From DASYML01 sp036399835 (GTDB lineage: Bacteria > Acidobacteriota > Blastocatellia > Pyrinomonadales > Pyrinomonadaceae), in contig DASWMI010000047.1 in assembly GCA_036399835.1 (NCBI GenBank), positions 9,986-73,985 on the forward strand: 64,000 bases of DNA, read 5' to 3'. This document shows positions 41,556 to 49,361 of the stretch, one piece after another. Position 1 is the first letter of the stretch. Each line of letters begins with the position of its first letter. The notes beneath the pieces were generated by a model, which was given only the letters and a program-made list of their open reading frames with translations, made no database searches and was not told the DNA's origin. The translations under genes and the position numbers were made by a program.

Positions 41556-44423
41556 ATGAGACTCCGAACCATCATCATAGGTCTGCTACTGGCCTTCATC
41601 TTCACTTACACGGTCGCTAACTTCTACGTCTTTTTTTCGCTTCATCACATGCTGGCGGAAAGGGGTTGGAATGCCGCGCCGAAAGAAGCTGGCGGTCCAG
41701 AATTGGTTGTTCAAGTCTCGCCGGACGGACCAGCCTCCGCGCTCGAAATCGGTGATGAAGTGCTGGCTATCAACAATGAACGGGTCGAGCGCTCTGATTT
41801 CAAAACGGAGAATGCTTTTCGCAAGATTAAGCACGGCGATAACTACACGATGCTGGTCCGGCGCGGAGGCGAGTTGCGGGAGCTGACCTTTAACAGGAGA
41901 ATCGGCGCTCCGCTCAGACTCTGGCTGCCGGGAACGCTGACTACCGCTACGACTTCTCTTATCTTTTTCCTCGTCGGCTTTGCCGTTTTCGCGCTCCAGA
42001 AGGAGAACAAGCAGGCGCAGTTGCTTGCCATGTGCCTGGTTCTATCGGCTTCGGCCTTCGGGCTTCCGCAGCCGTTTGAGGAGACGCCAGCCTGGTTCAC
42101 TTTTTTGATGGCGACCGGCTTTGTGCTCAGGCAACTCTTTCCGGCCCTCTTCTTACATCTCTTTTTAGTCTTCCCTGAGCCTTCGCCTATCCTCCGCCGT
42201 TTTCCAAGACTGGAATTTTATCTCTACCTGCCGACCCTCGTTCTGGCGTTTCCCGTTTACGCCATCATGGTCACGCTCTGGGCCGTGAACCCGGAGCGAA
42301 TGCTGGAATTTATACTGGCGCGGCGCGTGTTGCTGGCATCGGTCAATTTAATTCAGATGGCCCATATTCTTCTGGCCTTACTGTTGCTGGTCCTCAAGTA
42401 TAGAAAGGCCAATCTGGTCTCGCGCCGCAAGTTGCGCATCGTGCTCGTCGGTAGTCTCGTTGGCTTCGTGCCCTTGATCACATGGTTGCTGGTTTTGAAT
42501 CTCTCTCATCTCGAACAGGTACACCGGTCAATAGTTATACCGGGCTGGATTGTCGTCAACATCTTTTTCTGGATGATGCCGCTTTCATTCGCCTACGCAA
42601 TACTTCGTCATCAGGTCATCCCCATCAGCCTGATGATTCGTCGCAGCGTGCAATATCTGCTCGCCAAAAATGCCCTGCGCATTTTGCTGGTCCTGCCGCT
42701 CGTCGGCCTCCTGCTCTCAATCGCGCTCGACCCGCATCGCACGCTGGCAGACATTCTTTTCCGCAGCTCGTTCTATGTTTACCTGCTTGCCATCGCGGCT
42801 ATCGCGCTCGGGCTGGTCTTTCGCAGGCGTTTGGGCGAATGGGTTGACCGCAAGTTTTTCCGCGAGCACTACAACCAGGAACGGGTGCTGCGCGAGCTGA
42901 TTGACGATGTCAAAAAGCTCGACTCGATTCCTGAGATGTCCAGGCGCGTCACGGAGCGCGTCAATACGGCGCTGCATCCCGAACAGATTTATCTCTTCTA
43001 TCGTGAAGAGGGGCAGCGCGATCTCTCCTTGAGCTACACGTCGGGCGGGACTTCGCAGGAATTGAAGATCCCGGAAGAGTTTCAACTGCTGCACTTCATG
43101 GAGCTACAGGGCGACGCGCAGGATTTTCCTTTCCCGCAGAGGAACAACCTGCCGCAGAGCGAGAAGGAATGGCTCGCGCAGCTTGGCACGAATCTGATCG
43201 TGCCGCTGACGGGGACGGACACGCGTCTCTCCGGGCTGCTCCTCCTGGGCCAGAAGAAATCCGAAGTGCCTTACACGACGGACGACCGCGAGCTGCTGGA
43301 AACCCTCGCCGGGCAGATTGCCATCGTCTATGAAAACGTCCGCCTCAAAACACGCGTGGACCAGGACCGCAAGATTAAACATGAAGTGCTCTCGCGCGTC
43401 GCCGGGCAGAATATGAACGTCCTCAAGGAATGCCCGCGTTGCGGCGCGTGCTTCGATATAGCGACGCTGGCATGCACGCATGACGGGGCAGAACTAACGC
43501 TCTCGCTCCCGGTCGAGCGGACCATCGAAGGGCGTTATCGTCTTGACCGCCTGATCGGCAAGGGCGGGATGGGCGCTGTCTACGAGGCTGCGGATTTACG
43601 TCTTAATCGCAAGGTCGCCGTCAAGATTCTGATGGGCAGCATGTTCGGCAACAGCGAAGCCCTGCGCCGCTTCGAGCGCGAAGCACAGGCCTCCGCCCGA
43701 CTACATCATCCGAATATCACGGTCATACACGATTACGGACTGCTCAGCACGGAAGGCGCGTATCTCGTCATGGAGCTAATAGAGGGCGAGACCCTGGGCA
43801 AACAGATTAAGCGACAGGTTTGCCTTGAACCGCAGGTGGCCGCGGACATTTTCGGTCAGTTGCTCGAAGGTCTGGGAGCCGCGCACAGACAGGGCATCAT
43901 CCACCGTGACCTCAAGCCGGAAAACATCCTGCTCTCGAAAAATGAAAGAGGGCAGCTCATCGTTCGGATTCTGGATTTCGGTCTGGCGAAGATGACCTTG
44001 CAGGACGGAGTTGACGCTAACAGCCCGACCGCTCCGATGACGACTCCCGGAGCCGTCATGGGCACATTCGGCTATATGTCGCCCGAACAGTTGACGGGCG
44101 GCGAGGTGGACCAGAGGAGCGACCTTTTCTCTGTCGGCGTCATGATTGTCGAGGCGCTCACGGGGCAGCGCCCTTTCAACGGCAAGACCTATCATGAATT
44201 GCTGAATAACATCCTGCAAAAACCCTTTCACCTCGCGGAAGATTCGCCGGAGGCGCAAAGGCTGGACCATGCTTTGCAAAAATGTCTGGCGAAAGACCGT
44301 GCGCAGCGTTTCAGCTCAGCCGCAGAGATGCAGCGCGAGCTAATCCCGGCCATACAGGATTACCCTTTGCCCACTCCGCGCCAGCCTGCCAGCCTCGATG
44401 CGGACACTATCATCCTGAACTAG
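41556..44423 (+). CDS. Multidomain membrane Ser/Thr kinase: PDZ, multi-TM, GAF, zinc knuckle, kinase
   Basis: A 955-residue sensor kinase. One TM helix is followed by a PDZ-like domain (GDEVLAINNERV, about residues 50-105), then about seven hydrophobic segments (about 125-420), a coiled linker, a GAF-like domain (about 450-600) and a Cys-rich knuckle (CPRCGACFDIATLACTHDG). The C-terminal part (about 650-935) is a Hanks-type kinase with GKGGMGAVYEA, VAVKIL, HRDLKPENIL and DFGLAKM. The layout is that of a histidine kinase sensor joined to a eukaryotic-like kinase. It stands between the reductase gene and kynureninase; its inputs are unknown. The start codon lacks a Shine-Dalgarno. Confidence 0.88.
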   Translation: MRLRTIIIGLLLAFIFTYTVANFYVFFSLHHMLAERGWNAAPKEAGGPELVVQVSPDGPASALEIGDEVLAINNERVERSDFKTENAFRKIKHGDNYTMLVRRGGELRELTFNRRIGAPLRLWLPGTLTTATTSLIFFLVGFAVFALQKENKQAQLLAMCLVLSASAFGLPQPFEETPAWFTFLMATGFVLRQLFPALFLHLFLVFPEPSPILRRFPRLEFYLYLPTLVLAFPVYAIMVTLWAVNPERMLEFILARRVLLASVNLIQMAHILLALLLLVLKYRKANLVSRRKLRIVLVGSLVGFVPLITWLLVLNLSHLEQVHRSIVIPGWIVVNIFFWMMPLSFAYAILRHQVIPISLMIRRSVQYLLAKNALRILLVLPLVGLLLSIALDPHRTLADILFRSSFYVYLLAIAAIALGLVFRRRLGEWVDRKFFREHYNQERVLRELIDDVKKLDSIPEMSRRVTERVNTALHPEQIYLFYREEGQRDLSLSYTSGGTSQELKIPEEFQLLHFMELQGDAQDFPFPQRNNLPQSEKEWLAQLGTNLIVPLTGTDTRLSGLLLLGQKKSEVPYTTDDRELLETLAGQIAIVYENVRLKTRVDQDRKIKHEVLSRVAGQNMNVLKECPRCGACFDIATLACTHDGAELTLSLPVERTIEGRYRLDRLIGKGGMGAVYEAADLRLNRKVAVKILMGSMFGNSEALRRFEREAQASARLHHPNITVIHDYGLLSTEGAYLVMELIEGETLGKQIKRQVCLEPQVAADIFGQLLEGLGAAHRQGIIHRDLKPENILLSKNERGQLIVRILDFGLAKMTLQDGVDANSPTAPMTTPGAVMGTFGYMSPEQLTGGEVDQRSDLFSVGVMIVEALTGQRPFNGKTYHELLNNILQKPFHLAEDSPEAQRLDHALQKCLAKDRAQRFSSAAEMQRELIPAIQDYPLPTPRQPASLDADTIILN

Positions 44424-44463
44424 CCTCCGTTTCTCTTCACGCTCTCTGCGTTTAAGAGAGTAA

Positions 44464-44588
44464 TTCAAAACCGGAACATCAGCCACCGCAGACACAGAGA
44501 GCAGATAAATCAGGATGTAGGAAGACTATTCAACACATCTTTCCTGCCTTTTCTCTGTGTCTCTGCGCCTGCGGTGGCTGGTTTTGAA
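44464..44588. repeat. CACAGAG-type long inverted repeat before kynureninase
   Basis: TTCAAAACC (44464) and AGCCACCGCAGACACAGAG (44481-44499) are answered by CTCTGTGTCTCTGCGCCTGC, GGTGGCT and GGTTTTGAA (44553-44588). The result is a hairpin of about 40 paired bases with bulges, in a 252-bp gap otherwise without genes. Confidence 0.8.
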
Positions 44589-44675
44589 AATTGGAAATCG
44601 CTCTCAAAGCGCAAACCGGATAGACGTTAGAGGTCTAGATTTATATACTGTCAAAAGGCAGGAGGAGATCAGTTT

Positions 44676-45866
44676 TTGACAGACGAGCTTTTAAAGTGGC
44701 GCGGGGAATTTCCGATTCTGGAGAGCGTTGTCTATCTCATTTCGCACAGTCTCGGCGCGATGCCGCGTGCGACCTTCGAGCGGCTGCATGATTACGCCGA
44801 AGTGTGGGCGACGCGCGGCGTGCGCGCCTGGGCCGAAGGCTGGTGGGAGATGCCCATCACGCTCGGCGACGAGGTGGCGAAGATTATCGGTGCCGAGCCT
44901 CAGACGGTCGCCATGCACCAGAACGTTTCCATCTGCCAGTCGCTCATCCTCTCCTGCTTCGAGCCTGTCGGGAAGAGAAACAAGATCGTCTACGAAGAAC
45001 TCAACTTCCCTTCCGTGATGTATGTCTACGAAGCGCACGCGCGCGATGGTCGCTTTCGTATCGAGAAGGTCAAATCGGATGACGGCATCACAGTCCCGCT
45101 CGAACGCTTTCTCGCGGCCATAGATGAAGAGACGCTCCTTGTGCCCTTCTCGCATGTTCTCTTTAAGAGCGCCTTCTTGCAGGATGCACGCGCCATCATC
45201 GAGCGCGCACACGAGGTCGGCGCTTATGTGGTCATGGATACTTACCAGTCCGCCGGGACAGTTCCCTTCAACGTCAAAGAGCTGGACGTGGATTTTGCCA
45301 CGGGCGGGTCGGTCAAGTGGCTCTGCGGTGGTCCGGGCGCTGGCTATCTCTACGTGCGGCCAGACCTGCAACAGCGTTTAGAGCCGCAGACGACCGGCTG
45401 GATGGCACACGAAGCGCCCTTCGCCTTCGAGAGCGGCCCGATACGCTATGCGCCGGGCATCACGCGCTTTCTGCACGGCTCGCCGGCCATCCCTGCGCTT
45501 TACGCAGCCGAGAGCGGCTATCGCATCATCAACCAGATCGGCGTCGAACGGATTCGCGCCAAAAGCATAAGGCAGACGACGCGCCTCATAGAGCTGGCCG
45601 AGGAAGCCGGCTTTCGCGTCACCAGCCCGCATGATGCCGAGAGGCGCGGCGGCACTGTCACCATCAACGTCGAACATGCCGCCAGCTTTACACAGGAACT
45701 GATTCGCCGCGAGTTTATCGTAGATTATCGCCCCGGCGCAGGCATACGCATCTCGCCGCACTTCTACACCAGGGATGAAGAGATCGAACTTGTCATCCGC
45801 GAGATGCGCAACATACGCGAGACACGCGCCTACGCCGCACACGAAACAGCAGGAGCAGCATTTTAA
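44676..45866 (+). CDS. Kynureninase-like PLP enzyme
   Basis: A 396-residue fold-type I PLP enzyme. YLISHSLGAMPRATFERL at residues 20-37 parallels the kynureninase opening (usually YLDGNSLG). D188 in VVMDTYQSAG would hold the pyridine nitrogen. K214 in GSVKWLCGGPGAGYLYV is the Schiff-base lysine, with the GGPGA loop of kynureninases. It would cleave kynurenine to anthranilate and alanine. Tryptophan dioxygenase follows 79 bp later, which strengthens the assignment; a cysteine-desulfurase-like role is less likely. Start is TTG 44676, with GGAGGAG eight bases before it, one of the few strong ribosome sites in the island. Confidence 0.85.
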   Translation: MTDELLKWRGEFPILESVVYLISHSLGAMPRATFERLHDYAEVWATRGVRAWAEGWWEMPITLGDEVAKIIGAEPQTVAMHQNVSICQSLILSCFEPVGKRNKIVYEELNFPSVMYVYEAHARDGRFRIEKVKSDDGITVPLERFLAAIDEETLLVPFSHVLFKSAFLQDARAIIERAHEVGAYVVMDTYQSAGTVPFNVKELDVDFATGGSVKWLCGGPGAGYLYVRPDLQQRLEPQTTGWMAHEAPFAFESGPIRYAPGITRFLHGSPAIPALYAAESGYRIINQIGVERIRAKSIRQTTRLIELAEEAGFRVTSPHDAERRGGTVTINVEHAASFTQELIRREFIVDYRPGAGIRISPHFYTRDEEIELVIREMRNIRETRAYAAHETAGAAF

Positions 45867-45870
45867 GAGT

Positions 45871-45942
45871 TGTCACAGGTGACGCCTGATAGTCGCCAAG
45901 TGAGCGACCTGTGCTTGCCCGTCATCCGTCACCCGTCACCCG
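45871..45942. repeat. GTCACCC heptamer repeat before tryptophan dioxygenase
   Basis: GTCATCC, GTCACCC, GTCACCC (45921-45941) are in exact 7-nt phase. The left side (TGTCACAGGTGACGC, 45871) is a partial complement. The right arm ends four bases before the ATG at 45946, where a ribosome site would be expected. Confidence 0.7.
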
Positions 45943-45945
45943 ATT

Positions 45946-46806
45946 ATGCCTAACGAATACGGTCAGAACGCGCCTCTTTCTTACAATAAATACTTGCGCG
46001 TGCCAGAGCTGATTGCTTTACAGAGCTGTCTTTCCGACCCGGCGCATCATGATGAATTGCTCTTCATCACCATTCACCAGGCTTACGAGCTGTGGTTCAA
46101 GCAGGTGCTTCACGAGATAGACGCGGCCATCGCTCTGACGAATGAGGATCGCGCGCCGCTGGCGACGCGTGCGCTGCGGCGCGTCTGCGAGATTGAAAAA
46201 GTCCTGGTCCAGCAGATTCACATTCTGGAGACGATGACGCCGATCAGCTTCCTCGGCTTTCGCGACGAGCTAAACCCCGCGAGCGGCTTTCAATCCATGC
46301 AGTTTCGCGAGATAGAATTTTCTTCCGGCCTCAAGCAGCAGGAGACGCTCGACAGCTTTCGCTCGGATGATTTCGCTTACCGACGACTCGAAGCACGTTA
46401 TCTGGGAGGGACGCTGGGCGATGCCTTCTACGCTCTGCTCCGCAGGCGAGGTCTGGACGCGCCTGCGGACGATGCCGCGCTGAGACAGGAAGAGCGTCAG
46501 GCGGCTTACCACAAGCGCACGCGAGCAGCCCTCGAAGTGCTGACGCATTTCGAGAGCCGCTACGAAGAGTTTGAGCTGGCCGAAGCCCTTCTGGACCACG
46601 ATGAATACTTCGCGCTCTGGCGCTCGCATCACATCAAAATGGTCGAGCGGATGGTCGGCACCAAGCGCGGCACGGGCGGCTCTGAAGGCGTCGGCTACCT
46701 GCGCACGACGCTCGATTATAAATTCTTCCCGGAGCTCTGGGAGGCGCGCACCCATCTGGACCCGGGGCACGGCGCGGCGAGCTGCCCCTTCGCAGGTCAG
46801 CAATAA
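45946..46806 (+). CDS. kynA: Tryptophan 2,3-dioxygenase
   Basis: A 286-residue haem enzyme opening the indole ring of L-tryptophan to N-formylkynurenine. The signature elements are FITIHQAYELWFKQVLHEID (active-site His), MTPISFLGFRDELNPASGFQ, and the C-terminal SHHIKMVERMVGTKRGTGGS, which holds the proximal haem His and the substrate-binding TGGS loop. Length and order match bacterial KynA. Kynureninase is directly upstream. Kynurenine formamidase, the enzyme between them, is not in the window and must be encoded elsewhere or be replaced by spontaneous hydrolysis. No Shine-Dalgarno precedes ATG 45946. Confidence 0.95.
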   Translation: MPNEYGQNAPLSYNKYLRVPELIALQSCLSDPAHHDELLFITIHQAYELWFKQVLHEIDAAIALTNEDRAPLATRALRRVCEIEKVLVQQIHILETMTPISFLGFRDELNPASGFQSMQFREIEFSSGLKQQETLDSFRSDDFAYRRLEARYLGGTLGDAFYALLRRRGLDAPADDAALRQEERQAAYHKRTRAALEVLTHFESRYEEFELAEALLDHDEYFALWRSHHIKMVERMVGTKRGTGGSEGVGYLRTTLDYKFFPELWEARTHLDPGHGAASCPFAGQQ

Positions 46807-46893
46807 ATCGGGATGAGCTTCGCTTGAGAAGCTCATCGAAGAATCAACAGGCACTCGATCTCGTCCAAGTCTACATGGAGGCTTGCCCATACT

Positions 46894-47211
46894 ATGACGA
46901 ATGAGCGCAGAAGAGCAGCGCGCGTGCTGGTCAATCTCCCGGTCCAATGGGAGGGCGTGCTGGAAAAGCACATCGGCACGATCAGCGACCTCAGCCTGAC
47001 CGGCTGCTTTGTCCTCACCGATGGCGAAGTCAAAGACGGCGAACTCATCTACATTGAAATCAATGTGCCCTCCCTGATGCACATGCAGTTATCCGGCGAG
47101 GTCGTCTATTCCGCCCTCGAAATCGGTTTTGCTTTGCGCTTTAACAAAATGAGCGCGACCGAGCAGATGCTGCTCGACCGTCTGGTGGACCATTTTCGCA
47201 AGAGAGAATAA
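46894..47211 (+). CDS. Small PilZ-domain protein
   Basis: A 105-residue protein consisting of a single PilZ domain. The c-di-GMP-binding RRAAR is at residues 6-10 and DLSLTG at about residue 33. The rest forms the expected beta barrel (GELIYIEINVP, LSGEVVYSALEIGFALRF) and a terminal helix. It is likely a cytoplasmic c-di-GMP receptor that controls a partner. It lies between tryptophan dioxygenase and the CoA ligase; whether it senses c-di-GMP for the catabolic genes or simply hitch-hikes is not clear. ATG 46894 is unambiguous. Confidence 0.85.
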   Translation: MTNERRRAARVLVNLPVQWEGVLEKHIGTISDLSLTGCFVLTDGEVKDGELIYIEINVPSLMHMQLSGEVVYSALEIGFALRFNKMSATEQMLLDRLVDHFRKRE

Positions 47212-47239
47212 GAGACGGCTTTATCTTCCATAGCAGACA

Positions 47240-48823
47240 ATGAAGATAGAATTTCCCGAACGCTTTAACATGGCCGACTATTTCCTCTATCACAACCTGG
47301 AGGAAGGGCGCGAGCATAAGACCTGTCTTTATTACGAAGACCAGTCCTACACCTACGGCGAGACGGCGCGGATGTCGAATCGTCTGGGCAATGCGCTCAG
47401 AGAGCTTGGCGTGGAGATGGAAGACCGCGTGCTGATAGCCCTGCCAGACTGCCCGCAGTTTGTCTGGACCTGGTTCGGGACGAGCCGCATCGGCGCGGTC
47501 ATCACGATGGTTAATCCACTGCTGCCCGCCGCGGACTATCAATATTACCTGGAATATACGCGCGCTCGCGTCGCAGTCATACACGAATCAATGGTCCGGA
47601 CATTCATTGAAGCTGCACGCGGGGCCGGACACCTGCGCCACGTGCTCATTGTCGGCGGCGAGCATGACAGCGCGGAGGGCGGCGCTACCGCAAAGTTTCA
47701 CTCTTTCGAGCAGCTTGCTGACGCGATGCCGGAAGATTGCGTGGCGGCCCCGACGCACCGCGACGACATAGCCATCTGGCTTTTCACCTCAGGCTCGACG
47801 GGCCACCCGAAGGGCGCTGTCCATCTGCAACACGATTTGCCCTTCAACACGGAAGTCTTCGCCAAGCGAACCATCGGCGTCAGAGAGGAAGACATCACGG
47901 TCTCCGTGCCCAAGCTCTTTTTCGGCTACGCGACGGGGACAAATCTGCTGTTCCCTTTCGCTGTCGGCGGCGCGACCGCGCTCTTCTCCGAGCGCGCGAC
48001 CCCCGAGCGTATGTTCGAGGTCATAGAGCGTTATCAAGCTAGCGTGCTGACCACCGTCCCGACGATGATTAACGCCATGCTCAACCTTGAAGGAGTGGAC
48101 CAGCGCAGTAGCCTCTCGTCTTTACGCTTCTGCTACTCCGCCGGCGAGGCGCTCCCCTCCGAGCTTTACCACCGCTGGAAGGATGCCTTCGGCGTGGAAA
48201 TCTACGACGGCATAGGCTCTGCCGAGATGTTTCACATCTACATCACGAATCGCCCGGGGGATGTCAGGCCCGGCAGCCTGGGCCGCATCGTCGAAGGCTA
48301 CGAAGCCAGGATTGCGGATGCCGAAGGACGCGAAGTCTCTACCGGAGAGATGGGCACGCTGCGTATCAAGGGCGACTCGGCGGCGCTCTGCTACTGGAAC
48401 GCGCACGAGAAATCGAAAGAGACTTTCGCGGGCGACTGGTGTACGACCGGAGACCAATTTCATCTGGACCAGGAGGGCTACTACTGGTATCACGGGCGCA
48501 CGGACGACATGCTCAAGGTCTCCGGCATCTTCGTTGCACCGGCGGAGATTGAAAACTGCCTGCTCCAGCACAGGGCCGTGCAGGAATGCGCCGTCATCGG
48601 TCACGAAGAGGGCGACCAACTGGTCAAGCCCAAAGCCTTTATCGTCCTCCGCGAAGGCTTGACGTCTTCGGAAGAGCTGGCACAGGAGATTAAAGAGTTC
48701 GTCAAATCAAAGCTCGCGCTTTACAAATACCCGCGTTGGATAGAGTTCATCACCTCTTTACCAAAAAATGATCGCGGCAAGATTGACCGCAAACGACTAA
48801 AAGCCGTGACGGGTGACAAGTGA
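47240..48823 (+). CDS. Benzoate-CoA ligase family enzyme (candidate 2-aminobenzoate-CoA ligase)
   Basis: A 527-residue adenylate-forming ligase that activates an aromatic acid with ATP and CoA. The phosphate loop is FTSGSTGHPKGAVH (about residues 178-192), followed by YDGIGSAEMFHIY and the hinge YHGRTDDMLKVSG, with the catalytic Lys in NDRGKIDRKRLK near the end. It resembles benzoate- and 2-aminobenzoate-CoA ligases most. In this context (kynureninase, TDO) anthranilate is the best substrate guess; benzoate would feed boxBC. The last five codons (VTGDK) are formed by the first repeat units of the heptamer hairpin that follows. ATG 47240. Confidence 0.9.
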   Translation: MKIEFPERFNMADYFLYHNLEEGREHKTCLYYEDQSYTYGETARMSNRLGNALRELGVEMEDRVLIALPDCPQFVWTWFGTSRIGAVITMVNPLLPAADYQYYLEYTRARVAVIHESMVRTFIEAARGAGHLRHVLIVGGEHDSAEGGATAKFHSFEQLADAMPEDCVAAPTHRDDIAIWLFTSGSTGHPKGAVHLQHDLPFNTEVFAKRTIGVREEDITVSVPKLFFGYATGTNLLFPFAVGGATALFSERATPERMFEVIERYQASVLTTVPTMINAMLNLEGVDQRSSLSSLRFCYSAGEALPSELYHRWKDAFGVEIYDGIGSAEMFHIYITNRPGDVRPGSLGRIVEGYEARIADAEGREVSTGEMGTLRIKGDSAALCYWNAHEKSKETFAGDWCTTGDQFHLDQEGYYWYHGRTDDMLKVSGIFVAPAEIENCLLQHRAVQECAVIGHEEGDQLVKPKAFIVLREGLTSSEELAQEIKEFVKSKLALYKYPRWIEFITSLPKNDRGKIDRKRLKAVTGDK

Positions 48824-48873
48824 CAGGTGACAGGATAAAAGCTTGTTCTTTCTTGTCACCTGTCACCTGTCAC
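48806..48873. repeat. GTGACAG heptamer hairpin overlapping the CoA-ligase stop
   Basis: GTGACGG, GTGACAA, GTGACAG, GTGACAG (48806-48833) face CTTGTCAC, CTGTCAC, CTGTCAC (48852-48873). The arm starts inside the coding sequence, supplies the ligase stop codon (48821-48823) and forms a stem of about 20 bp. Confidence 0.88.
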
Positions 48874-48880
48874 ATCAATT

Positions 48881-49294
48881 ATGCCTTTCTCCACACGCAT
48901 CAAGGTACGCTTCGGCGACGCGGACCCGGCGGGGCTGGTTTACTATCCGGTCATCTTTCATTATTTCCACATCGCGCTCGAAGAGTTTTTTGCGGGGCGT
49001 TGCGGGGTCAGCTATCAGAGGTTGATGAAAGAGGAGCGGCTGGGCTTTCCGACTGTCAACGTGCAGGCCGAGTTTTTCGCGCCGCTGGTTTACGGCGATG
49101 AGGTCGAGGTGGAAATCTACGTCTCGCAGACGGGCCGCTCTTCGGCCATCTTTGAGTACAGTGCGCGGCGCACGAGCGATCATCAGCTCTGCGCGCGCTC
49201 GACGCAGGTCCAGGTGGCGATGAATCTTGATGAGAGGCGAGCGATACCCATTCCCGAAAAGTACAAAAGCATCTTTGCCGCGAGCGCCGATTGA
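48881..49294 (+). CDS. 4HBT/YbgC-type acyl-CoA thioesterase
   Basis: A 137-residue hotdog-fold thioesterase. The N-terminal KVRFGDADPAGLVYYPVIF contains the catalytic Asp of the 4-hydroxybenzoyl-CoA thioesterase group. A thioesterase of this group accompanies the Azoarcus aerobic benzoyl-CoA genes, where it is thought to rescue CoA from dead-end ring-hydroxylated thioesters. It is 57 bp downstream of the CoA ligase across a heptamer hairpin and is the last gene of the island. It would release CoA from misprocessed aromatic-CoA; a role in phospholipid-related metabolism is the alternative. Confidence 0.88.
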   Translation: MPFSTRIKVRFGDADPAGLVYYPVIFHYFHIALEEFFAGRCGVSYQRLMKEERLGFPTVNVQAEFFAPLVYGDEVEVEIYVSQTGRSSAIFEYSARRTSDHQLCARSTQVQVAMNLDERRAIPIPEKYKSIFAASAD

Positions 49295-49361
49295 GCTTTG
49301 CTGAACTGCTCGCACGTCTGATGAGCAAGCACTTCATCATCGCTTCGTCAGCCGGACATCA

